Notes: generated from the sequence alone by a model not told the origin. Positions 26,497-36,515 are shown, numbered from the stretch's first letter. The stretch: 64,000 nt of DNA from an uncultured Verrucomicrobia subdivision 3 bacterium (GCA_903878805.1 CAIRJF010000033.1:41606-105605); one strand, 5' to 3'. Numbers and translations are program-made.

Positions 26497-27885
26497 ATGG
26501 CGCGCGATGAATTATTTTCCCAGCCGGCAAAAGAATTGCCGGCAGAAGAAATTGTGTCCGCTGCCGAAAATAATTTCCGCAGCCAGCCGCTCGCCGCGCG
26601 GATGCGTCCGCGCAACTTGGACGAATATGCCGGGCAAACGCACATTCTCGCGCCGGGACAATTACTCCGCCGCGCAATCGAAGCCGACCGCATCCAATCG
26701 CTGATTTTTTACGGGCCGCCCGGCACCGGCAAAACCTCGCTCGCGCAAATTATCGCACGGCAAACGAAATCCAAATTTGAAAAACTGAGCGGTGTGGAAT
26801 CAAACGTCGCCGACATGCGCCGGGTTTTGTCCGGTGCGGTGAACCGCCTTGAAAACACAGGGCAATCCACGATTCTCTTCATTGACGAAATTCATCGCTT
26901 CAATAAATCGCAGCAGGACGTTTTGCTGCCGGACGTGGAGAGCGGCGTCATCAAACTCATCGGCGCGACGACGCACAACCCATTTTTCTTCGTCAACTCG
27001 CCGCTCGTCTCGCGCTCACAGATTTTCGAACTGCGTCCGCTGACCGAGGAAGATTTATTTTCGCTGCTGCAACGCGCGTTGAAAGACGAAGAACGCGGAC
27101 TCGGCTACATGAAAATTTCCGCCGATGAAAATGCGTTGAGGCATCTGGCGAAAATTTCCGACGGCGACGCGCGCAAAGCCTTGAACTCGCTGGAAATTGC
27201 CGCGCTGACAACTTCGCCGGATAAAAGTGGAACAATCAAGATCACGCTGGAAGTCGCCGAGCAGAGCATCCAGAAAAAAGCCGTCGTGTATGACGGCGAC
27301 GGCGACGCGCATTACGACACGATTTCCGCGTTTATCAAATCCATGCGCGGCAGCGATCCCGATGCGGCGCTTTACTGGCTCGCGAAAATGATCCACGCCG
27401 GCGAAGACCCGCGCTTCATCGCGCGGCGCATCATCATTTGCGCTGCGGAAGATGTCGGCCTCGCTGACCCGATGGCTTTGGTTTTGGCGAATGCTTGTCT
27501 CGCCGCCTCGGAATTTGTGGGCTGGCCGGAAGCGCGGATTCCGCTGGCCGAAGCGACGATTTACATCGCCACCGCGAACAAAAGCAACAGCGCCATCACG
27601 GCGATTGACGCGGCGCTCGCCGACGTAAAATCCGGCCGCACGATTGCCGTGCCAGAACATTTGCGCGACGGCCATTACGCCGGCGCGAAAAAACTCGGCC
27701 ACGGCGTCGGCTACGAATACGCGCACGACGGCAAGGAACATTTTGTCGCGCAGGATTATCTGGGTGCGGACAAAATTTATTACGAACCGACCGAGCAAGG
27801 CGTGGAAAAGAAAATCAAGGAGCGCGTCGAGAAATGGCGCGCGCAGTTTGCCGAAAAGAGAAAATCTGGGACGGAACTGAAGTGA
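26497..27885 (+). CDS. rarA: Replication-associated recombination protein A (AAA+ ATPase)
   Basis: MgsA/WRNIP1-family clamp-loader-like ATPase that acts at stalled replication forks. The 462-residue product has Walker A GPPGTGKTS (~residue 70), Walker B ILFIDEIHRFNKSQQD, sensor 1 GATTHNPFF and the arginine-finger region LVSRSQIFELRPL. The C-terminal tetramerisation part has DGDAHYDTISAFIKSMRGSD and LGADKIYYEPTEQGVE. The length is normal. The gene follows the 6S candidate and its terminator, so it must have its own promoter or rely on read-through. Confidence 0.96.
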   Translation: MARDELFSQPAKELPAEEIVSAAENNFRSQPLAARMRPRNLDEYAGQTHILAPGQLLRRAIEADRIQSLIFYGPPGTGKTSLAQIIARQTKSKFEKLSGVESNVADMRRVLSGAVNRLENTGQSTILFIDEIHRFNKSQQDVLLPDVESGVIKLIGATTHNPFFFVNSPLVSRSQIFELRPLTEEDLFSLLQRALKDEERGLGYMKISADENALRHLAKISDGDARKALNSLEIAALTTSPDKSGTIKITLEVAEQSIQKKAVVYDGDGDAHYDTISAFIKSMRGSDPDAALYWLAKMIHAGEDPRFIARRIIICAAEDVGLADPMALVLANACLAASEFVGWPEARIPLAEATIYIATANKSNSAITAIDAALADVKSGRTIAVPEHLRDGHYAGAKKLGHGVGYEYAHDGKEHFVAQDYLGADKIYYEPTEQGVEKKIKERVEKWRAQFAEKRKSGTELK

Positions 27886-27924
27886 GCAACGCGGCCGCGC
27901 AGCTTCACTTCGCCTGCTTCGCGG

Positions 27925-28776
27925 TCAATTTTCAAAATCCAAACCGATGTCCACCGCGCGCGCCGAGTGCGTGATGGCGCCGACGGAAATAAAATCCACG
28001 CCGGTCGCGGCGATGGCACGGACGGTTTTCAAATTTACCCCGCCGCTGGCTTCCGCTTCCGCGCGGCCATGGATGATTTTTACAGCGGCGCGCAACTGCG
28101 CCGTCGTCATGTTATCGAGCAGAATGGTGTCCGCACCGGCCTCGGCGGCCTGCGCGACCTGCGCCAGCGTGTCAGCCTCAACCTCGACTTTCAGTTTGGG
28201 AAATTTTTTGCGCGCCCGCACAACGGCGGCGACGATGGCATTCGGCTTTGCGTTTTGCAAAGCCACGAGGTGGTTGTCCTTGATCAAAATCAGGTCGAAC
28301 AGGCCGAGGCGATGATTTTTGCCGCCGCCGCAGGCCACGGCATATTTTTCAAACCGCCGCCAGCCGGGCGTGGTCTTGCGCGTGTCGAGAATTCTGGCGT
28401 TTAAACCCTTGATTTCATTGGTGAATAAAGCGGTGGCCGTCGCCACGCCGGAAAGCCGCTGGACGAAATTCAGCGCGACGCGCTCGGCGCTCAAGATGGC
28501 GCGGCTGGAGCCGGAAATTTTCAAAAGCGTTTTGCCGGCGGAAATTTTTTGCCCGTCGCGCGCGAGTTTTTGAATTTTGATTTTTGCCGAAAGCTGCCGG
28601 AAGGCGGTTTCGGCGAATTGAATTCCCGCGACAACCATCGACTCGCGGGCGCGCATGAGTGCGACGGATTTTGCGCCGGGCGGAACCGTGGCGAGCGTGG
28701 TGGCATCGCCGCTGCCGAGGTCTTCGGCCAGCGCGGCGCGGACAGCGCGGATGATTTCAGCGGCGGTAAGTTGCAC
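27925..28776 (-). CDS. nadC: Nicotinate-nucleotide pyrophosphorylase (carboxylating)
   Basis: Quinolinate phosphoribosyltransferase of de novo NAD synthesis. Domains in order are an N-terminal alpha/beta sandwich with AALAEDLGSGDATT, then a barrel with ALNFVQRLSGVATATA, ILDTRKTTPGWRRFEKYAV, GGGKNHRLGLFDLILIKDNH and VEVEADTLAQV. The basic TRKTTPG segment binds phosphate. No ATG precedes the domain. GTG at 28776 (VQLTAAEI) is taken as the start, and a TTG at 28803 would add nine residues. It is the last gene of the HEAT/PATAN/roadblock run, 44 bp after the roadblock-like gene on the chosen start. Confidence 0.93.
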   Translation of the reverse strand: MQLTAAEIIRAVRAALAEDLGSGDATTLATVPPGAKSVALMRARESMVVAGIQFAETAFRQLSAKIKIQKLARDGQKISAGKTLLKISGSSRAILSAERVALNFVQRLSGVATATALFTNEIKGLNARILDTRKTTPGWRRFEKYAVACGGGKNHRLGLFDLILIKDNHLVALQNAKPNAIVAAVVRARKKFPKLKVEVEADTLAQVAQAAEAGADTILLDNMTTAQLRAAVKIIHGRAEAEASGGVNLKTVRAIAATGVDFISVGAITHSARAVDIGLDFEN

Positions 28777-28820
28777 GCGGACAAGATGGCGGCAGGCGCG
28801 CAAAGGAAAAGCAAAAACCG

Positions 28821-29168
28821 CTACTTGAGCGGACGGGCGAGAAACTCCTCGGCCAGCCGGTCAAGTTCGCGCGCGGCCTCGGTTTCGGGGCTGACGAGCA
28901 GCATCAGCAAGCCCTTGTCCGGGCGCGGCACAAAACGGAGGAGGCCGTATTCAAACGCCCACGTCGTCCAGCGCGGGGAAAATTCCGCGGCGGCGAGCGG
29001 TTCGTGCAGTTCGGCAAACTGCTTGAGCAGCCGGCTGATTTTTTCCGCCGTATAAATCTTGTCGTCGCCGTGGCCGAGGCACTTGCCGTTGGGCTGGCGG
29101 TGGCCGCAGGCGAGCATTCCCGGCACGGCGGGTAGGCTGGCAAACCAATGCTTAAAATCGGCCTTCAT
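28821..29168 (-). CDS. Roadblock/LC7-like small protein
   Basis: The start ATG at 29168 overlaps the TGA of the upstream gene (ATGA), so it is translationally coupled and codes for 115 residues. The sequence follows the roadblock/LC7 pattern: an opening FASLPAVPGMLACGHRQPNG strand-turn, a helix with EKISRLLKQFAEL, a strand TTWAFEYGLLRFVPRP, and a hydrophobic KGLLMLLVSPETEA before a C-terminal helix. Roadblock proteins, such as MglB, regulate small GTPases in polarity and motility. No GTPase gene is adjacent here. The fold assignment is by pattern reading, not by search. Confidence 0.6.
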   Translation of the reverse strand: MKADFKHWFASLPAVPGMLACGHRQPNGKCLGHGDDKIYTAEKISRLLKQFAELHEPLAAAEFSPRWTTWAFEYGLLRFVPRPDKGLLMLLVSPETEAARELDRLAEEFLARPLK

Positions 29169-29827
29169 TTTTTGGCGGCGGAGAGGCGCACGAAAACGAG
29201 CCGGTCGGCGCGCGGTTGCAAGACGACGCGGCCCTCGGCCAGGCGCACTTCGACGCGGTCCAGTTTTCCGAGTTGCAAATTGGGAATAAGTTTTTCCGCG
29301 CCGGCGGAAATTTTTTGCAGGAGCGCCATCCGTTCGGCAGGCGCAGCGCATTGCCAATGATAAAAAATTTCGCCCGCGCCAGAGCAAATCAGTATTTCCG
29401 CCGTCCAAGCGGCCTGCGCGGGCGGGGTGTTTTCGCCGTTGGCGGACAGATCCTCGCCAGCCGCCGCACGCCGGGCAAATTGTTCACGCTGGCGCAGCAC
29501 TTCGTTGAGCAAAAACTCCCAAGTGCGGTTGATGGTGCGTTCTGGCGGCACTTCATATTCCAGCAGTTCAAACGTGCCGGCGGTGATGGTGAAAAGTTTT
29601 TGGAAGGCGCGCTCGCCGGAAATTTCGCCGCAGGTGGCATGAACAATCTGGCCTTGGTCAATGTAAATGCGGCCGAGCGAATGTTCCTGAAAAAGTTCGA
29701 CGACGGAGGAGTTGCGTCCGACGCATTCTAGGTGGACGACGTCCGGCAGGCTGACGCCGCGCAAATCCGGCGCGTCGGGCGCGTTTGCAACGCCCGGTTC
29801 GGCTTCAACTTTTTTTTCTTCGGCCAT
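29165..29827 (-). CDS. DUF4388 (PATAN) domain protein with roadblock-like C-terminus
   Basis: The 220-residue cytoplasmic protein's residues ~22-125 match the PATAN/DUF4388 domain: LRGVSLPDVVHLECVGRNSS, GRIYIDQGQIVHATCGEISG and GERAFQKLFTITAGTFELLE. This domain is frequent in multidomain signalling proteins of delta-proteobacteria and Cyanobacteria. After a flexible linker, residues ~140-220 (EILICSGAGEIFYHWQC through DRLVFVRLSAAK) read like a second roadblock-like module. It is coupled by ATGA to the roadblock-like gene downstream and lies 15 bp after the HEAT-repeat gene. A scaffold and small-protein signalling unit is inferred from the domains. Confidence 0.75.
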   Translation of the reverse strand: MAEEKKVEAEPGVANAPDAPDLRGVSLPDVVHLECVGRNSSVVELFQEHSLGRIYIDQGQIVHATCGEISGERAFQKLFTITAGTFELLEYEVPPERTINRTWEFLLNEVLRQREQFARRAAAGEDLSANGENTPPAQAAWTAEILICSGAGEIFYHWQCAAPAERMALLQKISAGAEKLIPNLQLGKLDRVEVRLAEGRVVLQPRADRLVFVRLSAAKK

Positions 29828-29842
29828 GCAATTGTTTCAAAG

Positions 29843-31207
29843 TTAATTCAGTGCCGCGAGCGCGGCTTGCGCCGCCGCCTGCACGGCGGGATCCGCATCG
29901 CGCGCGGCGGTGGCGAGGATGGACTCGGCCTCGCGTTCGCCCAATCGGCCAAGCGCCTCGGCGGCGGCCACGCGCAAATCGCGGTCGCGGTCGAACAGCA
30001 GATCCGCGAGCAGCGGCAAGGCCAGATGCGGCGGGGCAAAATTGTCCGCCTCGTCTTGCGCCTTCAATTGCTTGGTCAACTGGCCGGCATCCAAATTAAG
30101 CCGTTCCAGCAACAGCCGTGCGCTGTAACGCACCCAGTAATCGGGATGGCTCAAGGCGGACTGGATGGCGGGCAGGACGTTGCGAATTTGCTCCGAGTTT
30201 TCCCAGTTCTCATCTAGCTTCCGCGCCGTCGCCAGCGCTAGGTTGCGCACTGTGCGCTCCACATCCATCGTCGCCGTGACGACGGGAACGAGCGCGCGCT
30301 GGTCGCGCAATTTTGCCAGCGCGCCGATGGCGGCCTCGCGCACGTCGTTATCGGGATCATGCACGAGTTCGCAGAGAGCGGGCACGGCAATTTTTTCACC
30401 GATGGAACCAAGCGCCTTGGCGGCCGTGCGGCGCACATCCCAAAACGTGTCGCGCAACGCTTCAATCAATTTCGGCACGGCCCGCTTGCCGCCGCAACGC
30501 GTGGCGGTATCCACGGCGGTGGTGCGCACGCTGGCGTTCGAGTCCTTGAGCATTTTTTCCACGTCGGGATACGTCGTCGGGTCGGCGATGCGCTCCAGAT
30601 TGTCGAGCGCAGCGATGCGCACGGCGGGACTGTCCTTTTGCAACGCCTCAAGCATGGAGCGCGTCAGGCGCGGGTCTTTAATCTGGCCGAGGGTTTTGAC
30701 GGCAGCGAGCTGCTTGTTCGGCGGACCGAAGCGCATCAGTTCCAAAAGCGGCTCGACGGCTTCCGATCCGATGGTCAACAGCATCTGCAAATTTCCGATG
30801 GCGAGAATCTGATGAATTTTCTGCGCGTCCGTCTCCGGCCGCCAGCCGAGCCGGTGCAAACTGCGCGCCGCGACCGCGCGGACGATTTGATCCTGGTCGC
30901 GCAACAGCGGCACGAGCCGGTCAATCGCCAGTGGCTCGCCCAGCTTGCCGAGCGATTCCGAGGCCGCCGCGCGCGCCAGCGGCACGGTGTCCTTCAGCAT
31001 CTCCATCAACGGAGCCGCCGCGCGCCGGTCCTTGAAGCCCACCAGCGCCTTCGCCGCCGCGCTGCGCACATCGGGATCCTTGTCCTTCAGGACGCGGATG
31101 AGCAAAGCGACGGATTTGGCCTCGCCTTCAAAGGCAAGCTGCTGAATGAGCGCCAGCCGGGCCTCGGGTTTGCCCCGGCGCAATTTCTGATTAGTCCACC
31201 AAAGCAT
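29843..31207 (-). CDS. HEAT-repeat protein
   Basis: This 454-residue alpha-solenoid starts at ATG 31207, preceded by AGGAAG; a TTG two codons upstream is possible. Repeated ~31-residue HEAT/PBS-lyase-type units fill the protein, for example KDKDPDVRSAAAKALVGFKD, KDTVPLARAAASESLGKLGE, RDTFWDVRRTAAKALGSIGE and HDPDNDVREAAIGALAKLRD. No enzyme or membrane segment is seen, so it is probably a cytoplasmic scaffold. It heads the operon with the PATAN and roadblock-like genes, and nadC comes last. Confidence 0.88.
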   Translation of the reverse strand: MLWWTNQKLRRGKPEARLALIQQLAFEGEAKSVALLIRVLKDKDPDVRSAAAKALVGFKDRRAAAPLMEMLKDTVPLARAAASESLGKLGEPLAIDRLVPLLRDQDQIVRAVAARSLHRLGWRPETDAQKIHQILAIGNLQMLLTIGSEAVEPLLELMRFGPPNKQLAAVKTLGQIKDPRLTRSMLEALQKDSPAVRIAALDNLERIADPTTYPDVEKMLKDSNASVRTTAVDTATRCGGKRAVPKLIEALRDTFWDVRRTAAKALGSIGEKIAVPALCELVHDPDNDVREAAIGALAKLRDQRALVPVVTATMDVERTVRNLALATARKLDENWENSEQIRNVLPAIQSALSHPDYWVRYSARLLLERLNLDAGQLTKQLKAQDEADNFAPPHLALPLLADLLFDRDRDLRVAAAEALGRLGEREAESILATAARDADPAVQAAAQAALAALN

Positions 31208-31318
31208 TGTCAAAACAACTTCCTAAAGATGCGGCCAAACGGCCAAATGTAAAATTAAATTACATCGGCAAAGCGCCGGGTTGCGGCTTGCTTGAGGGGT
31301 TTTCGCGCGAAAGCAAAA

Positions 31319-31347
31319 CGCCCGGATGCTTTCAAAACATCCGGGCG
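31319..31347 (-). terminator. Intrinsic terminator of typA
   Basis: CGCCCGGATG pairs with CATCCGGGCG around a 9-nt loop, 21 bp past the typA stop. On the minus strand the hairpin is followed by TTTTGCTTTC. Confidence 0.85.
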
Positions 31348-31367
31348 GCGGTAAATTTCCGGCGGGA

Positions 31368-33203
31368 TTATTCCTGCACGAACTTGATGACGCGCGTTTT
31401 TTCCGTGCGGCGACGCAAACCTTCGTCGAGGACTTTCTTGCGGAGGCGCAGGTTCTTGGGCGTGGCTTCCACGAATTCGTCCACGTCGATGTATTCCAAA
31501 GCGCGTTCGAGCGAGAGTTTCATGGGCGGCGCGAGCGAGATGCCTTTGCCATCGCCCTGTGAGCGCATGTTGGTCAAACGCTTTTCTTTCACGGGATTCA
31601 CGGGAATGTCATTCTCGCGCGCGTTTTCACCGACAATCATGCCGACGTAAATCGCATCGCCGGCCTCGACCATGAGGCGACCGCGTTCCTGCACCATGTT
31701 GAGGGCGTAGCTGGTGGCTTCGCCGTTGTCCATGCTCACGAGGGAACCGTTCTTGCGCGCGGCAATTTCGCCGCAGTCCGGGCCGTATTCGTGGAAGAGA
31801 TGGCTCATCACGCCCATGCCCTTGGTGGAGTTGACGAGGTCGGTTTCAAAACCGATGAGACCGCGCATCGGCACGAGGGCTTCGACAGAAACCTGATTGC
31901 CGACGTGGTTCATGTTCGTGATCTGCGCTTTGCGGTTGGAAAGATTTTCCATGATGGCCCCGAGGTTTTCGCTCGGGATTTCCACGAACAATTTTTCGAT
32001 CGGTTCGAGCAACGTGCCGTCGGCGGCTTTCTTCCACAACACTTCGGGGCGGGAGACGAGGACTTCGTAACCTTCGCGGCGCATCTGTTCGACGAGAATG
32101 GCGATTTGCATTTCGCCACGACCGCTGACGGCAAACACCTTGGGGTCGCTGGTCTGCGCGATGCGCAGGGCGACGTTCGTGCGGATTTCCTTCACGAGGC
32201 GATCCCAGATGTGGCGCGCGGTGACGAGCTTGCCGTCCTGACCGGCGAGCGGGCCGTCGTTCACGGCAAATTCCATCTGAATGGTCGGCGGATCAATCGG
32301 AATGTAAGGCAACGTGGCGCGGAGTTCGCTGTCGCAAATCGTTTCGCCGATGAACACTTCCTCGAAACCTGCGAGGCCGACGATGTCGCCCGCGTGGGCT
32401 TCCTGGATTTCGATGCGCTTCATGCCTTCGAAATGGTAGATCATCGTGATTTTGCCCTTGGAGATTTTGCCGCTGCCGTGACGGCAGATGGCGGGGTCGC
32501 CGACTTTCACTTTGCCTTCGACGATTTTGCCGAACGCGATACGACCGACGTATTCGCTGTAGTCGAGGTTGGCGACGAGCAACTGAAAACCTTCGCCGGC
32601 ACGGGCGCGCGGCGGCGGAATGTGTTTCACGATCGCGTCGAACAACGGCTCCATCGTGCCGCTGGCGTGTTCGAGTTCCACCTTGGCGTAACCGGCCTTG
32701 GCGGATGCGTAAATGAACGGGAAATCGAGCTGTTCGTCCGTGGCGTTGAGCGACATGAACAATTCAAACACGAGGTCCAAAACTTTTTTCGGATTCGCGT
32801 TCTCGCGGTCAATCTTGTTGATGACGACAATCGGCTTCGCACCGGCTTCGAGCGCCTTGCGCAGCACGAAGCGCGTTTGCGCCTGCGGGCCTTCGGAGGA
32901 ATCAACCACGAGCAGCACGCCGTCAATCATGTTCATGATACGCTCGACTTCGCCGCCGAAATCCGCATGTCCGGGCGTGTCCACGATATTGATGCTGTAA
33001 TCCTTGTATTTGAACGCCGCGTTCTTGGCGCGAATCGTGATGCCCTTTTCTTTTTCGAGATCCATCGAATCCATCAGGCGTTCTTCTTTGGTTTCATGCT
33101 GGTTTTCGCGGAAGGTGCCGGATTGCTTGAGCAGGCAATCCACGAGGGTGGTTTTGCCGTGATCAACGTGCGCGATGATGGCGATATTTCGAATGTGTAA
33201 CAT
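31368..33203 (-). CDS. typA: Ribosome-associated GTPase TypA/BipA
   Basis: Translational GTPase that binds the 70S ribosome and aids large-subunit assembly and stress or cold adaptation. Start ATG 33203 gives 611 residues, the family's normal length; an in-frame upstream extension lacks family character. G1 is AHVDHGKTT, switch [16 protein letters not shown]3 [12 protein letters not shown] and G4 [13 protein letters not shown]-like domains III and V and the BipA-specific C-terminus follow. The stop is followed by a clear intrinsic terminator. Confidence 0.97.
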   Translation of the reverse strand: MLHIRNIAIIAHVDHGKTTLVDCLLKQSGTFRENQHETKEERLMDSMDLEKEKGITIRAKNAAFKYKDYSINIVDTPGHADFGGEVERIMNMIDGVLLVVDSSEGPQAQTRFVLRKALEAGAKPIVVINKIDRENANPKKVLDLVFELFMSLNATDEQLDFPFIYASAKAGYAKVELEHASGTMEPLFDAIVKHIPPPRARAGEGFQLLVANLDYSEYVGRIAFGKIVEGKVKVGDPAICRHGSGKISKGKITMIYHFEGMKRIEIQEAHAGDIVGLAGFEEVFIGETICDSELRATLPYIPIDPPTIQMEFAVNDGPLAGQDGKLVTARHIWDRLVKEIRTNVALRIAQTSDPKVFAVSGRGEMQIAILVEQMRREGYEVLVSRPEVLWKKAADGTLLEPIEKLFVEIPSENLGAIMENLSNRKAQITNMNHVGNQVSVEALVPMRGLIGFETDLVNSTKGMGVMSHLFHEYGPDCGEIAARKNGSLVSMDNGEATSYALNMVQERGRLMVEAGDAIYVGMIVGENARENDIPVNPVKEKRLTNMRSQGDGKGISLAPPMKLSLERALEYIDVDEFVEATPKNLRLRKKVLDEGLRRRTEKTRVIKFVQE

Positions 33204-33266
33204 AGGATCTAAAATAGTCGAATAGGATGCCTTTTGGACGGCAAAGGTCAAGAATGGATGAGGAAT

Positions 33267-34448
33267 TTAATTGCTGCCCGCAAGTCTGATTTGTTCTTTG
33301 AATTGCAGCGCCGCGAGCGCATAGCCCCCGTCGTTGCCGTCAATGAAATGCACATGACTGTCGCGCCATACGGAAAAAACAACGCACGTCATCAACGCGC
33401 TGTCAGAACGGTGTGCCCCGTAAAAAATCGCGCCGCGACGATGCTCGCCTTCGAGAAATGCCAAGACAACCGGAACTTTTGCGGCGGGAATGTCCAACAC
33501 CATGCGCAGCAGGCCGTCAAATTTCCGAAAGTCAGAGCGCAGGACGACGGAATTTTTATAGCGTTTCGGATTGATCCAACCGACGGGCAATCCGGTGTTG
33601 AAAACGATTGCGCCTCCGAGGGAATGCAGCAGCGTATAAGTCGCGGCAAAAAATCGTTTAAGTAATTTGCCGCGTCCGGCGTGCGTGCGCATTTCAATGC
33701 TAAAATCTTTCGGCGGCCAGCCGGTTTGCATGGCGGAAACTTTGACTGGATTTAATTTTTCATCGGGTAATCCAGTCAATTGCGGCAGGCGTGAATAAAA
33801 TTGTTGGTAATAGCGGTCGGCGTCCGCCCCGGTCGCGCGCGCTTGCACGAGCAGCGTCAACATTTCGCCGTGCGCGGATTGGAGCGGCTGCCAGCGACAG
33901 GAAAGTCCGCTGACATCGGCGTCCGGCGCAGCGGCGTCCAATGAAATGACATAATTATTTTGCGGCGATTTTATCCGGCGTTCGGCTTCGATCAAACCCG
34001 TGCCGCCGAGCATGGCGAGAGTCGCCGAACCGCTGGTGCGAAATTTTGCGACTTCAATTGAAAAACCGGCGCCGCGCAATTCGCCGACGAGAATTCGGCC
34101 GATCCGCAATTCGAGTTGAAATTGTTTGGACGCCATTGCCGCAACGCCTTGGAGTTCGCGCAAAATTTTTGGCGCGAGCGACGCGGGCGACGCGATGGTC
34201 GTGCCATCGCCGCCGAACACGAACGGCAATTCCACATCTTTGCAATTGTTCAGGACGCAGGTGATACATGCCGCGCCGACCATGTTGACGGCGCGATAAA
34301 GTCCCCGGCGGATGGCGTCCGTGGAATTGCAAACGTCGGTGACGTAAATCATCCAGTCGTCGGGCAGTGGCTGATAATTACGGCTGTCGAGGACGGCTTC
34401 GAAATCGGTGAGCGCGGGCAAATCGGCAAAAAAAGTTTCACTGGGCAT
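33267..34448 (-). CDS. DUF3095 family protein (class III cyclase-like)
   Basis: The 393-residue protein's N-terminal half resembles class III nucleotidyl cyclases. YVTDVCNSTDAIRRGLYRA carries the first metal-site Asp, FVFGGDGTTIASPASL is the nucleotide-loop block with the second, and KFRTSGSATLAMLGG follows. The C-terminal half (MRTHAGRGKLLKRF, VVLRSDFRKFDGLLRMVLD, GGYALAALQFKEQI) is specific to the DUF3095 family. No such protein's product is firmly known to me, so cyclase activity is only suggested. It is a single gene between typA and the manC-like gene on the same strand. Confidence 0.8.
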   Translation of the reverse strand: MPSETFFADLPALTDFEAVLDSRNYQPLPDDWMIYVTDVCNSTDAIRRGLYRAVNMVGAACITCVLNNCKDVELPFVFGGDGTTIASPASLAPKILRELQGVAAMASKQFQLELRIGRILVGELRGAGFSIEVAKFRTSGSATLAMLGGTGLIEAERRIKSPQNNYVISLDAAAPDADVSGLSCRWQPLQSAHGEMLTLLVQARATGADADRYYQQFYSRLPQLTGLPDEKLNPVKVSAMQTGWPPKDFSIEMRTHAGRGKLLKRFFAATYTLLHSLGGAIVFNTGLPVGWINPKRYKNSVVLRSDFRKFDGLLRMVLDIPAAKVPVVLAFLEGEHRRGAIFYGAHRSDSALMTCVVFSVWRDSHVHFIDGNDGGYALAALQFKEQIRLAGSN

Positions 34449-34497
34449 GACAAAGTTTTGTGCCGGCGATTTTGCTTCAGACTGATTTGCTAAATTA

Positions 34498-35634
34498 CTA
34501 AACCAATTTCTTCAACCGCGCATCCGCCGCGAGCTTCTTGACCAGCTCCTTGATTTTCTGCGCTTGTGATTTGTGCGCGAGGAGAACCGCGTCGTCCGTC
34601 TGCACGAGAATGGAATCACGCAAGCCGACCACGGCGATGGGCGTGCGATTTTTGGTGCGCGCGTCGTAGATGATGTTCCGCGCCGCGTCCACGTGGATAA
34701 AATCCGCCACGGCGGCGTTGCCTTCGGCGTCCTGTTTGACGTGCCGCGCAATTGCCGGCCACGCACCGAGATCGTCCCATTCAAACGCGCCGTCCGCCAC
34801 GATGACGTTCTGCGCTTTTTCCATGAGCGCAAAATCAATGGAGATTTTTTTGATGTCCGGATATTCCTTCGCGAGCACTTTGGCGAGCTTGGCGGGATTG
34901 GCCGCGACCTTGAACCAGCGCTGGCACGCGGCGAACATCTCCGGCTGATGCTTTTCCAAACCGTTCGTGACCGTGATGAAACTCCAGACGAACATGCCGG
35001 CGTTCCAGCGATACTGGCCGCTATTGACGTATTCGAGCGCGGTTTCGTAATTCGGTTTCTCCACGAATCGTTCGGCCTTGTAGAAAATGGTTTTGGTCTT
35101 CTTCGCGCCTGCGGGCGTGGGCAATTCCGTTCCAGTTTGAATGTAGCCATAGCCGGTTTCCGGCCCGGTCGGTTTGATGCCGATGGTCACAATCGCCTGA
35201 CCCTGCGCGGCGATATCAAAGGAGTCGGCCAAAATCTGCTGAAACTTTTTCGCGTCGGGAATGACGTGATCCGCGGGCAGCACGGCCATCACGCCCGTGG
35301 TCGAACGCGCGCCGACGAGCGCCGCGCCGAGCGTCACCGCCGCACAGGTGTCGCGGCCCATCGGTTCGGCGACGACGTTATCCTTCGGCAACTTCGGTAA
35401 TTGCTTGCGCACCTCGGCGACTTGCGCGGTGTTGGTGATGATGAAAATATTTTTGGCTGGAACAAGCGGCAGCACACGCTCGACGGCTTCCTGCAAAAAC
35501 GATTTTTTGCCGAGCAGCGCGAGCAGCTGCTTGGGCATTTTCTCGCGGCTCAACGGCCAGAAACGCTCGCCGCGTCCGCCGGCCATGATGATGACGAATC
35601 GGTCTTTGAGGTCAGTCTTGGTTTTAGTGCTCAT
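34498..35634 (-). CDS. manC: Mannose-1-phosphate guanylyltransferase
   Basis: Makes GDP-mannose from GTP and mannose-1-phosphate for glycan synthesis. The 378-residue product has the pyrophosphorylase loop IIMAGGRGERFWPLSREKMP, then LLALLGKKSFLQEAVERVLP, AVLPADHVIPDAKKFQQI, TGYGYIQTGTELP, FVEKPNYETALEYVNSGQY and WNAGMFVWSF. Only the transferase domain and a short C-terminal beta-helix are present; there is no phosphomannose isomerase domain. It lies 3 bp from the trpA start-side neighbour (trpA stop at 35638). GDP-mannose could feed the GT2 and DUF2723 proteins elsewhere in the window. Confidence 0.93.
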   Translation of the reverse strand: MSTKTKTDLKDRFVIIMAGGRGERFWPLSREKMPKQLLALLGKKSFLQEAVERVLPLVPAKNIFIITNTAQVAEVRKQLPKLPKDNVVAEPMGRDTCAAVTLGAALVGARSTTGVMAVLPADHVIPDAKKFQQILADSFDIAAQGQAIVTIGIKPTGPETGYGYIQTGTELPTPAGAKKTKTIFYKAERFVEKPNYETALEYVNSGQYRWNAGMFVWSFITVTNGLEKHQPEMFAACQRWFKVAANPAKLAKVLAKEYPDIKKISIDFALMEKAQNVIVADGAFEWDDLGAWPAIARHVKQDAEGNAAVADFIHVDAARNIIYDARTKNRTPIAVVGLRDSILVQTDDAVLLAHKSQAQKIKELVKKLAADARLKKLV

Positions 35635-35637
35635 AAT

Positions 35638-36438
35638 TCAAATGGTTTTCACTGCGTCGGCCAGCGACTTAACGAACGCGCCGACTTTGGCGACGAGGTC
35701 TGGTGATTTTCCGTTGGCGGCAATTTGGTTCACAATCGCGCTGCCGACCACGCACGCGTCGCCTTCTTTCGCGACCGCCTTGGCTTGATCAGGATTGGAA
35801 ATGCCGAAGCCGATGGCGATGGGTAAATTCGTGTGCGCGCGAATCTTGGCAATCTGCGAGGAAAGATTCGTGGCCACGCTGGTCTGCATGCCGGTGACGC
35901 CTTCGCGCGAGATGTAATAGATAAAACCCGCGCCGCGCTTGACGATAAGCGCCATGCGATCCTCCGGCGTCGTCGGCGCGACGAGATAAATCTGGCACAG
36001 GCCAGCTTTTTTCATCAGCGCTTCATAGTTATCTGATTCTTCCGGCGGCAAATCCAAAACGAGCAAACCGTCCACGCCCGCCGTGGCGCACTCGGCAATG
36101 AATTTTTCCAAACCAACTTTGTGGATGAGGTTGAAATAAATGTAGAGCACCAACGGAATTTGCGATTGCTTGCGGATGTTCGCGATGGTCGCCAAAAGTT
36201 TCGGCGGCGTGGTGCCGGATTCCAAACCGCGCTGCGCGGCGAGTTGATTCACCAAACCATCGGCCAGCGGATCGCTGAACGGCACGCCGAGCTCCAGCAC
36301 GTCCACGCCCGCTTTATCGAACGCCAGCGCGAGGTCATGCGTGGCTTCCAAGTTCGGATCGCCCGCGCCGATGTAAACAACGAGACCTTTTTTGCCGGCG
36401 GCTTTCAACTGCGCGAACTTCTCAACGATGCGATTCAT
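35638..36438 (-). CDS. trpA: Tryptophan synthase alpha chain
   Basis: Cleaves indole-3-glycerol phosphate to indole, which is channelled to TrpB. From ATG 36438 ([11 protein letters not shown]) the product has 266 residues, the usual length; an in-frame upstream extension is not conserved in character. The barrel shows [20 protein letters not shown], the catalytic Glu in [15 protein letters not shown], and the catalytic Asp in [35 protein letters not shown] and [16 protein letters not shown] follow. TrpB is not adjacent. It ends 3 bp before manC. Confidence 0.96.
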   Translation of the reverse strand: MNRIVEKFAQLKAAGKKGLVVYIGAGDPNLEATHDLALAFDKAGVDVLELGVPFSDPLADGLVNQLAAQRGLESGTTPPKLLATIANIRKQSQIPLVLYIYFNLIHKVGLEKFIAECATAGVDGLLVLDLPPEESDNYEALMKKAGLCQIYLVAPTTPEDRMALIVKRGAGFIYYISREGVTGMQTSVATNLSSQIAKIRAHTNLPIAIGFGISNPDQAKAVAKEGDACVVGSAIVNQIAANGKSPDLVAKVGAFVKSLADAVKTI

Positions 36439-36515
36439 TCGCGGCAGTTTCGAGTTTAAGGTTTCAAGTTTCAAGGAGATTTGACCGCGCGGGAAAATTT
36501 TCGCACAATCACCGC

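Noticed and set aside
31791..33200. Plus-strand frame of 469 codons opposite typA
   Set aside because: Mirror of the highly conserved TypA coding sequence; His/Asp/Phe-rich with no domain.
31368..33251. Longer TypA start at 33251
   Set aside because: The 16 extra residues lack family character, while [19 protein letters not shown] at 33203 is the conserved beginning.
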